Source: Laetiporus sulphureus 93-53
Taxonomy: Eukaryota > Basidiomycota > Agaricomycetes > Polyporales > Laetiporaceae
Reading direction: 5' to 3'
Length of the DNA: 64,000 bases
Assembly: GCF_001632365.1 (NCBI RefSeq)
Contig: NW_024468528.1
Span: 314,535-378,534, forward strand
Made by a program: the position numbers and the translations under genes. The first letter of the stretch is position 1; every line of letters begins with the position of its first letter. Below the pieces are notes generated by a model. It made no database searches and was not told the DNA's origin. It was given only the letters and a program-made list of their open reading frames with translations. Below are positions 1 through 10,427 of this stretch, piece by piece.

Positions 1-463
1 TAGCAACGGTGAGTTACCTGCAATACACAGCACGCAGAACCTTCTCGTCATGCTTACGCTTCATTCGTGTCAGTCCTCAAAGACGGCATCATGCAAGTTG
101 TCAGGACGTTCGGGGACAAGTTGGCTGCGTTCAAGTTCCCGTTACGGACAGCAAAGAAATTGCAGACCTTCGTGGACTATGCGTAGTTTGCTGTCAGTCG
201 CGTTCGAGCGTCTGTGCTTCGCTGTATGTAGCTGGATTTGAGAGCTGGATATTTCGGCTTCATCGAAAATGCATTCATCACAGAATGCTGATGCATCACA
301 GGGCTCAACGATGCCAACCATCGATTTGTAGACAAGATGTAAAACAGGAGGGGTATCAAATTAGCGGGGTATCATGAACACCGTAGAGTTAGCACAGAGC
401 ACATTCCCAGAACAAAGCACCGAAAGCAATCACATTCGATCGCTCCATGAGCACCTCTCCCCA
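1..463. other. Left-edge sequence without a recognisable gene
   Basis: Only short overlapping open frames occur here and none resembles a known domain. The segment lies downstream of the minus-strand kinase gene, so its right part probably holds that gene's 3' UTR. Nothing else is supported. Confidence 0.5.
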
Positions 464-2608
464 TTACTTCCCTAGAGAAGTCCACCAACGCCTCCCCTTT
501 TCCAACACGCCCGACATGCCCTGGGCCACCTGAGCCACCATAATACTGAGTCCAGAAGAAGACTTGCGACGACGAGCAGGGTGCAGCTCCGGAGAGACGT
601 ACTCGAACCAAGGGTATGGGTCCTCGTCCGCCTCGTATGCCAGTCCGGCGGGGACCATTTGGAGCTGTGGCAGAGCAAGTGAGCGTCAGGGAGCAGATAG
701 GGATGGGACTTTGCATCTCCTCGTCTGTCTCGTCTTGTTCCCCGTTGGCGGGGAAAGGATCAATCTCGATGTCATCAGCAGCAACTACATTCTCCCGGCG
801 CTCTGCACGAGCCCAGTCGCTGGCAATGCCAGGGTTAGCATGAGAGTGTATTGCAAGAGCGGACAAGGGTTGCTGTGCTCACATTGATTGGAAGAACGCG
901 TGTTTCTTGATCTTCGCTGCTGACCATCTCATGTGCGGGCTAGGCTCGAGCATCTAGGATTTGAGATGAGTGCGGAGACAGGCGGGGGTGAAGGAGTGGA
1001 TATGCACCCCTCGAAGCAGGTCCTTCGTGTTCTCACTCACGACAGCGTCAGGACCGAGGACGACACCGGACTCCAGCGGGTTGTTGAGCATCTTCTTCAC
1101 CATTCCACGCGACGAGTCGTTCTGGCAAAGATCAAACGGGAACTGCACGTGTCACCGACAGACGCTGATCAGCGCGCTGCCTCTGAGAACACCGAACGTG
1201 GGGTGAGCACTCACGCGGCCGGTGAAGAGCTTGTAAATGGTGACTCCCGCCGCCCAGATGTCGACGCCGAAGGAGTGCAGCTTGTCGCAAAACAAGTCGG
1301 GCGCCATGTACCCGCCCGTACCGCCCGACCTCCCCGTGAGGTCGCACTCGCCAAAGTCGAGCTTGTAATACCGGTCCTCGTCGTCCATCGGGTAAGTGGT
1401 CATGTGCGTCCTTCCGAGCAGCTCGAGAAGCCTCCACGGGCGGGCTTCCTTGCGCCTCGTAAAGTCGCGAGCGAGATCAAAGTCGCCGAGGACGATGTGG
1501 TTGTCGGCGTCGATGAAGATATTATCTGACTTGATGTCACCGTGGAGGATTTCAAGTGCGTGGATCTGGGACATATAAGAACGCTCTTTGAGGACGGATA
1601 GACCCAATGTATACGCACCAGCTCGGCCGTGTAGTGGAGGATCTGAGCTCGACTTAGAGTTACTTGTTGAGCGACGAGAGAGTGCAGGCCGCCCTTGGCG
1701 CAAAAGTCCTAGACAAAAACTAATCCAGATCCGGAACGACGCGACGCAAAATGCACCTCACCAAGACAATGTATAGGTGATGAGTGTCATGGAAGGATGC
1801 CTGCAAGTTCGAGAACCACGCATTCCCGCGCAGTCTCTTCAGAACCTCCTGTTCCTCGAAGATCGCGCCGAGGCTCCTGGGCCGCAGCCGTTCCTTACGA
1901 ACAACTTTCAGCGCATACTGACGGTTCGTAACCGCGTCCCGCACGAGCGACACCGTGCCGAAGCCGCCCTTGCCAAGGAACTTGAGGACATCAAAGTCGG
2001 TGGCACTGAGAATCCGATGGCCCGAAGCAGACTGCTTGCGCCGCGGTCCGAACGACGGCGGGCGGGGAAGCGCTGCAATGAGGGCTTTCTCTTTTGGGGA
2101 AGGCGTACCGCATAATGTAGGGGAGCCTGCGGTCGTAGACGCGACGTTGGCTTTGATGGGCTCCGCGTGGCAGTAGGCCTGTGGCTGGATGAGCGATGTC
2201 TGACGCCAGGGTCGGAAGGGAGCACTCACGAGGACACCGTCTTCGTCGAACACGAGCACAGCGTGTATCTTTGTCACTTCGTGCGTGTTGAATATTTTCT
2301 TGAGCTCTTCCTTGGGTACATCCTCCGAAGGGATCAACCAGTCCTAAGGCGTGAACATCAGCTTTTCATGCTGGGAAAGACGGTACAAAGCGCGCACGTC
2401 ACGACGCCTGTATGTCCCAGATGGGATGGGAGTACCACATAGGATCCCGGTAGAAAACTACACGATACGAATGAGTGGCAGCAAGGCATTACAGCAAACA
2501 AAGAACTCACTTCATCCTTACGGTGGTTCCCCTGGTTTGGGACTTGGAGGAGGAGAAGCGGGTAGCGAGGCAGCGCGAGCTGCCGACGAACAGGTTCTTG
2601 AGGGCCAT
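464..2608 (-). CDS. Protein kinase, AGC-like, with altered HRD, DFG and APE motifs
   Basis: A serine/threonine-type kinase split by about seven short introns. The glycine loop reads GKGGFG, followed by the ATP lysine in ALKVV (exon near 1850-2170). The catalytic loop is HGDIKSDN (near 1535-1560), the metal site is DFD instead of DFG (near 1475), and APD replaces APE (near 1300). The substrate lobe ends with a MLEPSPHMRW block and an IKKHAFF block (about 900-960), the usual end of a kinase domain. The last exon ends in RWWTSLGK. HGD and DFD keep the catalytic and metal aspartates, so the domain may still be active. The N-terminus is uncertain: I chose the ATG at 2608, which gives an Arg/Ser-rich leader resembling a mitochondrial presequence, but the exon joins there are weak. 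A shorter protein could start at 2337 (MIPSEDVPKEE). Introns end in CAG or TAG with GTGAGT/GTGCAT-type donors. Substrate unknown. Confidence 0.75.
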
Positions 2609-2775
2609 CTTGATGCTTGAGGTAGGCGGACAGCGGCCCAGAGCACACCAAATCGAAAGGGTCTGAATTCAAGAACGAGGAAACCAGACATACACCCGAG
2701 TACGCCATAAGTGCCGCGATTCATTCTGAACAAGACTGAGTGTCTGGTTTGTGGCGAAATTAAGAATGTGCGCAA

Positions 2776-3685
2776 AGGCGAGCATTCTAGTTCAGACTGG
2801 CCACATCGATCGATTGAGCGAGTGTAAGCAACAGCTTTTTGTATTTTCCCCTACTTTCTTCAACTGGAAGCTCTTCAGTTGTAATAACTCTCCTGCATCT
2901 TGTAGTTAGTAGGTATTACACTGGAAATGATGATAGATAACTCGGAGTGATCGGTCGGATGTTCCAAGGAATAACCAGCTTGTACACTCACAGAAGCGTA
3001 TCGTTCCTTCTTTTGGAAGTACAGATAGAGGCGGGTGAGTGACCATTATTCGAGTCCGAGGGCCCGGGATACCACAAGTTCAGAAGTTAGTGATAGTGAA
3101 TGCCGCAATTTGCAGCCACAGAGGTACTTTGTTCGTCAATGAGCACATCTTACTCGGTCAAGATTCTCTCAAATAACTATGAAATTGGTCAAGGACTTTT
3201 GCGACCATCATTGTTGCTGCCGGGAAAGTAGTTGTGTCTGGTGGTGTCGCGTCGCGTCACAAGATCTGTCACGCATCTCGCACAGCGTGACAACGTGACA
3301 GGGCGCGCCTCTCGCAGGTGACGGGCTCGTGCATGCACTTTCGCCAGCTCTCCAATCCGTTCAGCCTCATTGAAACGAGAGGGCTGAGCGTCATGTTGCA
3401 CATCAGTTCGTACGAACGTTACGCTCAACGTTAAAACCTCATTGAAATCGGTCGATTCGTAGATTCAGGCGTCTTCTGTGCAAATATGCTGGTATAGTCT
3501 GGAGTCAAAAGCTGTACGTGCACTTCACGGTACTGCGTCTAACAGACGACCACGAGCAAGACGCAACATTGCTAAGTACGAGACTCGGAGAGAGGTATCC
3601 TACGTAGAGCATAGCATTCGGCGACCGATACGAAACACGCAAACACGACGCAATCCAGATTCCAAACAAGAAACCACACTCCAAC
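2776..3685. other. Intergenic region, no gene seen
   Basis: About 0.9 kb between the kinase start and the 3' end of the next minus-strand gene. Open frames are short and lack conserved features. It should contain the kinase promoter at its left end and the 3' UTR of the 3686-4849 gene at its right end. Confidence 0.4.
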
Positions 3686-4849
3686 CTAATCCGCACTGAT
3701 ATCCATACGCGACGAGGAGGAAGATGAGGACGTGGCAAAGCCCATCGTCATCCCATCAATCCCAAACGTGACCTCCGCCGCGTACCCACTATCCTCGCTG
3801 ACCTTCCTCTTCCTCTTCAAGCCCCGCGCGCCCCGGGCCACAGCGCCAGCGACACTGGTCGAGACGGACGAAGCGGACGCGGACTCGGACGTGGTCATGG
3901 ACACGCTCGCGCATGAGACGAGCGCAGACGCAGTCCGCTTCTTCTTGGGCGTAGAGGCGACGGCGCGCGCCAGCAATTCGCGAGAGCCAGAGCCAGAGCT
4001 GCCTGCCCGCTCATGCGCCGCCATCGTGGTGGTTGTAGTGACGTTCAGCTGCGCGCCGGGCACCTGCATCAGGGGCCGCCTCTCGGGGAGCCGTTGGCTA
4101 TAAGCGCGCAGCATACGCGCGGGCTGTACCTTCGCAGCCATGCCCATCTGGGCAGGCGCGACGCGGTGTGACTGCGAGCGCGCGAGGGTGCGCGTCGGAG
4201 GCGCTTCGAAGTACGGGGCATCGAAGCACGCGTCGAGGTTATAACGCCTCTTCTTCCCAGCGCGCGCGGCAGGTTCCACCGGCTCCAAGACGTCCTCCTC
4301 CTCCCGCAGTGCTGCGAGCGCAAGACTAGCGCGCCCAACGCTCGCCGTGCTCCTATTCGCAAGCGGCGATCCAGGGCTCCGCAACACGCGCCCAAGCACA
4401 TCTCCTTCCAACGACCTCATACTCCGCGCCGGCCGCGGCGCATTTGGGGGAACTTGGCCGCGCCCGGAGCCGACGCCGAGTCCGACGAGCCGCTCGATCG
4501 CGCAGCGTATCGAGGCGTCGGAGCGCGCGGGGGCGACGTCGATCTGGAGGAGGCGCGGGAGCTTTGCGTTGAGGGTGTGCGCGACGGAGAGGAGCTCGGT
4601 GCGGGTCATGGTGAGGAGGTCGGCGTGGCAGCAGAAGGGGACGCTCGCGAGGGCGGTGATGATGATGGCGTCTTCGTCGTGGTCTTCGTTTTGCAGCGCG
4701 ACGCAGGCGGGGCGGTGGTGGTAAGGAGAGGGAGGAGAGGAGTCGCGGGCGCGCTTGCCGAGGAGGGAGGGACCGGGCTTGAAGACGTCATGTAGGAAGC
4801 GGCGGACGGTCGGGGTGACGGGGACTTTTGTCTTTGAGCCTCTTGCCAT
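3686..4849 (-). CDS. Ser/Ala-rich nuclear-type protein of unknown function
   Basis: A single uninterrupted frame of 387 residues starting at MARGSKTKV. The first 150 residues look ordered, with a helix-rich stretch around residues 75-120 (LLTMTRTELLSVAHTLNAKL) and a basic segment LLGKRARD near the start. The rest is low complexity, rich in Ser, Ala, Arg and Thr, with basic clusters KKKRTA and LKRKRK that could act as nuclear localisation signals. A run of nine serines lies near the C-terminus. No catalytic motif is visible. The high GC and strong third-position bias support real coding. Function unknown; a nuclear or chromatin-related role is only a guess from composition. Confidence 0.65.
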   Translation of the reverse strand: MARGSKTKVPVTPTVRRFLHDVFKPGPSLLGKRARDSSPPSPYHHRPACVALQNEDHDEDAIIITALASVPFCCHADLLTMTRTELLSVAHTLNAKLPRLLQIDVAPARSDASIRCAIERLVGLGVGSGRGQVPPNAPRPARSMRSLEGDVLGRVLRSPGSPLANRSTASVGRASLALAALREEEDVLEPVEPAARAGKKRRYNLDACFDAPYFEAPPTRTLARSQSHRVAPAQMGMAAKVQPARMLRAYSQRLPERRPLMQVPGAQLNVTTTTTMAAHERAGSSGSGSRELLARAVASTPKKKRTASALVSCASVSMTTSESASASSVSTSVAGAVARGARGLKRKRKVSEDSGYAAEVTFGIDGMTMGFATSSSSSSSRMDISAD

Positions 4850-5452
4850 GGTCGTTCGTTGCGTTGTTCAAAAGAAAGGATGGATGCTGCGAGCGGTGCT
4901 TGACGGAGGAGTAGAGGACTGCCAGACACCGTGTTTCGTCCAGCGTATCAACCGCAACCGGACGTATGTGTGTCCAGTCAGCCTCCGATCGTTGCATGAG
5001 CATTCTACGAGTGTCCCTGGGCAAGTTCGAAATGTCGATTTCAAACGTAACATAAGGTTGTCAGAGCACCAAGCTCGTATCGAGTCTCTCGTACTCTGGC
5101 AGTCGTGCCAGAACGTTTGATGAACTATCCCCACGTGTTTGGGCGTACATGTCAAAAGAGCGCGCCACGGTGGTCGACTTTTCCGATAAAAGGTTAGCCG
5201 TATGACTGAGCCAAGAACCACTCAAACGTGCCAATATGCAGCGAAGAGAACGCAGCAGGCGTTATTCTCGCACGAACTCCGAGGACGCGGCAATCATTAA
5301 GGACGATCTCGTGCAGATCGCGGATCTTAATGGGCGTAGTAAACATCTGTCTGCATTTACATTGTACATCTACACATCTAACAGCAACACTGAGCACTAC
5401 GTCATGGCTGGAATGGAAAACAACATCACACAATAGTCCCAAAGTGATCAGA
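4850..5452. other. Intergenic region between two minus-strand genes
   Basis: About 0.6 kb holding the promoter of the 3686-4849 gene and the 3' UTR of the peroxiredoxin gene. I see no conserved coding segment. Confidence 0.4.
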
Positions 5453-6200
5453 TCAGAGAGCAGCCAGGACGGCATCCGCGCCCGACACGGTGACCTCGGA
5501 TCCTGGCTCGAGCTATGAGGCGGTAGATCAGCGACACGGAGTGTGATCGCGATGTGGAAGATACGTACCCCGATGTACTTCACCTTCAGATCGTCAATGA
5601 TCAAGGCGTATCGGTCAGTCCGGGTGCCAAAGCCAATGGCAGACAGGTCCTTGTCAAGACCAATCGACGCCGACCACTTGGCGTCCGGGTCGGAAAGGGC
5701 AAGGATCTACGTCGAACCACTGAGTAATGCAAAAAGGACAGACATGCGCATGAGCCTGCTCACCTTGTCCTTGAGCCCCGTGAAGCGTGCCCAGCCGCTC
5801 ATAACAAAGGCGTCGTTCGCCGCGACGACAGCGATCACGTCGACGCCCTTGGCCTTGAACTGGTCGTACTTCTCAAGGTAGGGCGGAAGGTGGTTAGAGT
5901 GGCATGTAGGCTGGACAGGGCACGGCAATCAACACCTCGCGCCACACAAGCGGCACGACGAACATACAGTGAAGGCTCCTGGGACGGAGAAAAGGACGAC
6001 CTTCTTTCCCTTCCACTCCTTCGTGGACAGCTTGGTCGCTGCAGATGCGTCGATATCTAATCAGACAAGATCGGCGGGGATCGCAGGCGAGCGTACGCAC
6101 GGATACCGCACGCGGAGTGGTCGTCCAGCTCCGGGGTGTATGCGATGTAGGAGAAGGTTCCCTCCGGGATAGTGTCGCCGACCTTGATCGTGGGGGCCAT
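5453..6200 (-). CDS. Peroxiredoxin, Prx5 / alkyl hydroperoxide reductase (Ahp1) type
   Basis: Thiol peroxidase that reduces hydrogen peroxide and alkyl hydroperoxides. Splicing four short introns gives about 171 residues, the normal size for fungal type II/Prx5 proteins. It starts MAPTIKVGDTIPEGTFSY. The active site spans an intron: VPGAFT joins PTCHSNHLP, giving the family signature PGAFTPTCH with the peroxidatic cysteine at about residue 60. The downstream GVDVIAVVAANDAFVM, the DPDAKW block and the C-terminal EVTVSGADAVLAAL all match the family. A second cysteine lies near residue 31 (HSACGI). The start at 6200 is the first ATG in frame and gives the usual N-terminus. No targeting signal is visible, so cytosolic (or peroxisomal by another route) is likely. 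Confidence 0.92.
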
Positions 6201-6965
6201 CAGTGCGAGTGTGAGTGTGTGTTGTGAGGGCGAGGGATGCTGGGAATCGAAGAGCAGGGATGTGAATGCAGGATGCCGGCAGCCGCTGGGCCAGCGCCCG
6301 CTTTAAAGTGGTGCGGGGGAGCGTCACATGATCGTTGGCGGAGGTTAGTCAAGCCAGCACCGCGCACGGTCCCAGCGATTCTGTAAGCACACGCGCGACG
6401 GCGATGGTCCTCGGGTATAGAACGCCTTTTGACAATTGGCAGTTCCACACCGTGGCCTGACAGATTTAAACCTTCCCGCTGTCCTGATAATCAAACCCGC
6501 CGGCGCGTTGGGGGCCAACAAGGGCTGCTGATGGGCAATGGCGAGCGATGATTGGACGTGATGGATATATCGTGACTGCACAGTCATGCTGGAGGCGTGC
6601 TTCGCGGGCGCTGGACGGGACATTGGTGCCTGCGAGGACGGTGGCAGTGGACGCATCAGTGGATGGGTAAGGCTTGCAGCCGTGCACGAGACACGTCTCG
6701 ACGCGTAACACGCTCACGTGACCGTATTATGCAGGTGCGTCGGACTCTGCGACAAACGGGGCTAATTTCGCACGTCGAGCACGCATGCGATTGCGCGGAA
6801 TGATGGCGATTCTCATCATGCCCGAAGCGTTTCATGCTATCGAAAGGTTGGGCCATCAGAAGGTCGCTCGGAGAAGGACTACCGAGGGGAAGTTCGTTGC
6901 TTGCTTCATTTTCGCTGCAGTCAGCTCTGCAGCTTTCTTTTGCTCCGTCTCGTCCCTTCGTGAAG
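6201..6965. other. Intergenic region upstream of the peroxiredoxin gene
   Basis: About 0.8 kb without a supportable gene; it contains the peroxiredoxin promoter. The frame at 6834-7397 (+) overlaps the duplicated 3' flank of the next gene and looks non-coding. Confidence 0.4.
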
Positions 6966-7194
6966 AATGAGGATGATCGTGTGCTTGTATTTGCAAGTGA
7001 GCACGTTGTTTCAAATCTATTTGATCTTTACATACATGCACGCACAGCATCCGAGCCGCACTTAGTATCTGACATTACCGACCATCAACAGCACGCACCG
7101 CGACACTCAGTGAGAGCCGTCCTGAAAGCCGTGTTTCCAAGGCATCAAAACAATTGCACTCAAGCCGCCCGCCTCCAGCTTTCACAGAGAGTTA

Positions 7195-8805
7195 CTACTC
7201 GTTCTCGGACTCTCTCTCCTCACCATCTTCCTCCTCAGCAATCACGACCATTGCATAAGACAGATAGATGCTGTCCTCAGTCGCCGGTCTCGCTTCATTG
7301 CCCGTGTACTCTGCCCCTTCGTCAATCTCCTCTTTCCAGACCAGGGAATTCTTTTCAAAATCCAAGGCATAGAAGGGCACGTCTTCGAGCGAGTTGAGCC
7401 ACTCTTGCCCCGTGTTCACGTCGAGCTTAGTGATTTCAAGCCTACGGTTGCCTTGGTTGTATTCCCCATACCTGGACTGCACGTCCTTGCTGCGGAACAC
7501 CTGCAGAATCGCATTCACGTGCGCCTCTGTCAGGGGGTACACTGGTGCCTTGGACTGAGGTGGACCGCTCCTGACACTGTCGATATAGTAATATCCGTCG
7601 AACATAGTCAGGACAGGGAGAAAATGCACCTCCCCACCATGCTTCTGCGCGACCTTCACCGCCGCGTCGCGCAGCATGCTGTCGAACCCGTTGAACTCGG
7701 TCGTTCCCATGCAGTATTGATGTTCGAGCAAGAGTCCGAACGGCGCATGCATCGCGGCAAACGCATGTTCCATCTCACTGCGCGTCTTCTCTTGCAAGCT
7801 GTCATGGGGTGCAGTTATTGCTTCCTCACCAGGCACGGGCTCCCGCTTGAAAACTTTGAAGGCGATGACGGCGCGATACCCGTGCTCGATGCGAGTGACT
7901 GCATGTGGAACACTCGGGTGGAACGCTACCCAAGTCCCCGCATCGGCCCTGTAATAATCGTCGAGAACCTTCAAGTGGCCGTCACCAGGTGTCGAATCTC
8001 CGAGACCGACGAGGAACGTCCCCACAAGACCCTTCTCCGGGGTGTCCTTGTGCGTGCGGAATTTCCCGCCTGGCCCATACAAATGGATCTTGTATGGCTC
8101 AACGCGCACCCCAGGTGGCAGAAAATTCTGGTCCCAGATCGTCGCGATTTCTTGAAGAAAGTCCGGGGACACACGGAACTCTGAGGCGAGAATCTCTCGA
8201 GCATTGCGAACGTTCTCGTCGACCTTGTTCTCTTGTGCTTGAACGTCTCCGAAGGGAGAGACTGTCGCATTTTCGAACCATTGCGACACGCGGTTGTCGT
8301 TCACTTTCATGTCGTTTTCGCCGGATTGATCGATTGAGGGCTGGGGCACGATCTCTCCAGAGAACTCGCAGCCTGCACGCGTGATGTCAAGACTGAACGG
8401 CTTTCCTAGGACGCCGTCCTTGAGAGGCGGATCCCGGTTAGCATAGAGCTTCTTTAAACGTCGGATACCGGTCTATGCGGTGCATGCGTGAGTTTTATGA
8501 GAGCCCAACACGGTTACAGGACTAACCCGGTCCTTGTTATCTTCGCTTGCAGCTGCTCTGTCAGTAGTCGAGGTCTCGGTGCCCTGCTCGTTTCTTGACT
8601 CAGATTTCGCATCCTTGAGGATATCATATTCCGAGTCGCTTACCTCGATGGACTCGCTTTCACTGAACTCTTCGTAATCGCCAGAGTAGTGCCTTTCCCA
8701 GAGGTTCATCTTCGTTCTGCACATCCCGATAGGCTCGAGATACTTTGAAGCATGGTCTAAAGCAAGCTTGATGTCGAGCGCAGATCGGACAGGGGAGGGC
8801 AGCAT
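7195..8805 (-). CDS. 2-oxoglutarate/Fe(II) dioxygenase, paralog 1
   Basis: A predicted oxygenase of the prolyl-4-hydroxylase-like 2OG-Fe(II) superfamily. Exon 1 (8527-8805) encodes a helical N-terminus, MLPSPVRSALDIKLALDHA, and an acidic Ser/Glu linker. A 54-nt GT-AG intron (8473-8526) follows, then exon 2 (7195-8472) with the catalytic core, for about 518 residues. The core shows KIHLYGPGGKFRTHKDTP, giving the HxD iron ligands, then HPSVPHAV with the distal histidine and GYRAVIAFKVF with the 2OG-binding arginine. The start at 8805 is the first ATG and is conserved in all three paralogs. The substrate is unknown; the long N- and C-terminal regions are not typical of collagen-type hydroxylases. 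Confidence 0.85.
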
Positions 8806-8935
8806 CGTCGCAAGTCAGTACAGTGCGGTCGCGAGTTGAGATGAGGCGAGTCGAGTTGTGGTAGACTCGCGAATCCGCTCAGACTTTATTGCTCAAAGTG
8901 GTCTGCGTACGAGATTAGCTGAAAAGTTAGCCGCA

Positions 8936-8962
8936 CACGCGTGAGCGGTATCAGAATTCCAC
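8936..8962 (-). promoter_or_regulatory. Conserved upstream block of dioxygenase paralog 1
   Basis: A 27-bp block reading GTGGAATTCTGATACCGCTC (coding sense) followed by ACGCGTG, about 130 bp upstream of the ATG. Nearly the same block occurs upstream of the other two paralogs, so it is either a retained regulatory element or simply part of the duplication. Confidence 0.45.
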
Positions 8963-9040
8963 TCTGACTTGAGCGATCGATGGCGATGAACATCTTCCTC
9001 GTCGCAAAAAAAAAGAAGACTGATGGGTACATCCAAACTA

Positions 9041-9215
9041 GCCATGTCTGACTCGAGTGGTGAATCTGGTGATCAACATGTGCCTCATTGCGAATAAGAA
9101 GAAAGAAGCCTTGCCTAGTTGCGAAAGAAGGGACACTGAAAGGTACAACCAAACTAGTCATGTCTGACTCGAGTGGTGATTAACGTATGCCTCGTTGCGG
9201 AAAAAAGAAGACCGA
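9041..9215. repeat. Upstream mini-repeat array of paralog 1
   Basis: Imperfect repeats built around TAGCCATGTCTGACTCGAGTGG followed by TGATCAACATGTGCCTCRTTGC and a purine-rich AAGAAGA tract. Copies begin near 9041 and 9155, with a weaker relative near 8968. The same repeat stands upstream of paralog 2 near 12350 and 12428. Confidence 0.55.
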
Positions 9216-9535
9216 CCGGTATTTTCAGTCCGACGTGAAGGAAAACAAGCATCCAGCATCGCGCGTGCCGCTTGGTTCGTTCGGAACAGCATCCTAGTGA
9301 CAATGCGCCACATCTGGCATGACCATCGGCTGGCATGACCATCGGACTCGCGAGTCGATAGGAGTCGATACCAAGTCACGCCAACATTACACAAATCCCG
9401 CACAAGGTCCTGGCAATCATCGATGCGCGATACAGTACTGGTACCTTCATGGAAGTTTTCTCGATGGTGCTACCCAAGCTCGTTCATACAGCCTGAGCTT
9501 CGGTCCCGGGACGACCTTCTGGAGGTAGATATTAT

Positions 9536-10184
9536 AGCAGAATCATCTGCGGCGTCGGGGTACAGGCGGAGGGCGAAAAATGCATGCACTGGTTCGAGGG
9601 CAGGGCTTTTTGATCTCCGATAGTACTCCGCTGTGGCCGTGGTGGCGCCACCTCTCCCTGTCTGTAAACGTACGAGAAGGCTAGTTCTCGGGTGATCTCA
9701 ACGGTTCCATCAGGGAAGCGCACTCCTCCTTCAACCGTGGATGCTGAATCTGGCACCTAGGCTTCCCTGAGGACGGAAGTCCACGCTGAACTGGTACGGT
9801 AACAGAGCTGCGAATATTCGGCTCAATCGCCGAGTCTTATAATCTTATAACGGCACTTGGCACTAAAAACGACGCTATTACATGTATGCGCATTCGATCT
9901 ATTACTTAAGACCTTAGCAGCGTACTATCCTTGACCTTGTATGTTGAATAGAGTCCTAACGGAAACTTCTTCGGGTCAGCACTGTAGTTTTCTTCTGCAT
10001 CCACTCCGTCCCCACGAAGGGCATAGAATGAGGATAGTTGTGCAAGCCACACTCCTCTGCACAAGCATCACAGAAGGAGCCAGGCTTAAGAAATATCATG
10101 GGAGCGCCCCTTGCTACGTCGACGGACTAGAGATGAGGATAGAACATTAGGCGTGCGCAATTCTTACAGTTCATCGACCTCTAG
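9536..10184. other. Spacer between dioxygenase units 1 and 2
   Basis: About 650 bp not obviously shared with the duplicated units. No convincing gene; the open frames are short and lack homology. Confidence 0.4.
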
Positions 10185-10427
10185 CACCAAGAGGATAGGA
10201 TCATTGTGCCTATATTGGCAAGTAAAAACGTCTACTTGATGTCTACTACGTAAATGCCACACGCACAGTATTCGACTCAGCCACACTTAGTATCTGACAT
10301 TTACCATTCATCAGCCACACGCGCAGCGACCCTCAATTAGAATAGCATTGAACCATCCTGGAAGCCGTGTTTCTAAATCATCAACAAAAGTGCACTCTAG
10401 CCATCCGCCTCCAGCTTTTACATGACG

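Larger units (their letters stand above)
6966..9535. repeat. Dioxygenase duplication unit 1 (direct)
   Basis: First of three diverged copies of a segment of roughly 2.5 kb that includes a dioxygenase gene, its 3' flank and its upstream region. Matching landmarks in unit 2 include a 3' flank with CACTTAGTATCTGACATT, a promoter block with GGTATCAGAATTC, a motif GACTCGAGTGGTGAT, and a distal end TTCGGTCCCGGGACGACCTTCT (here near 9495, in unit 2 near 12814). Boundaries are estimated by eye. Confidence 0.7.

Noticed and set aside
372..866. 164-codon minus-strand frame
   Set aside because: Only its 5' part (EDQ/DEMQ-like acidic segment) is likely an exon of the kinase; the rest is read in another frame after a short intron.
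6834..7397. 187-codon plus-strand frame
   Set aside because: Low-complexity product overlapping the duplicated 3' flank of the dioxygenase gene; no conserved feature.
7405..8184. 259-codon plus-strand frame
   Set aside because: Lies antisense to the dioxygenase paralog 1 core; a matching antisense frame occurs at 10761-11576 only because the sense protein is conserved.
7905..8384. 159-codon Arg/Ser-rich frame, repeated at 11228-11623 and 13824-14303
   Set aside because: Similar in all three copies but antisense to conserved dioxygenase coding sequence; the composition is that of a shadow frame.
9590..9605. GGTTCGAGG resembling a tRNA B box
   Set aside because: No matching A box, acceptor stem or downstream T-run could be found.
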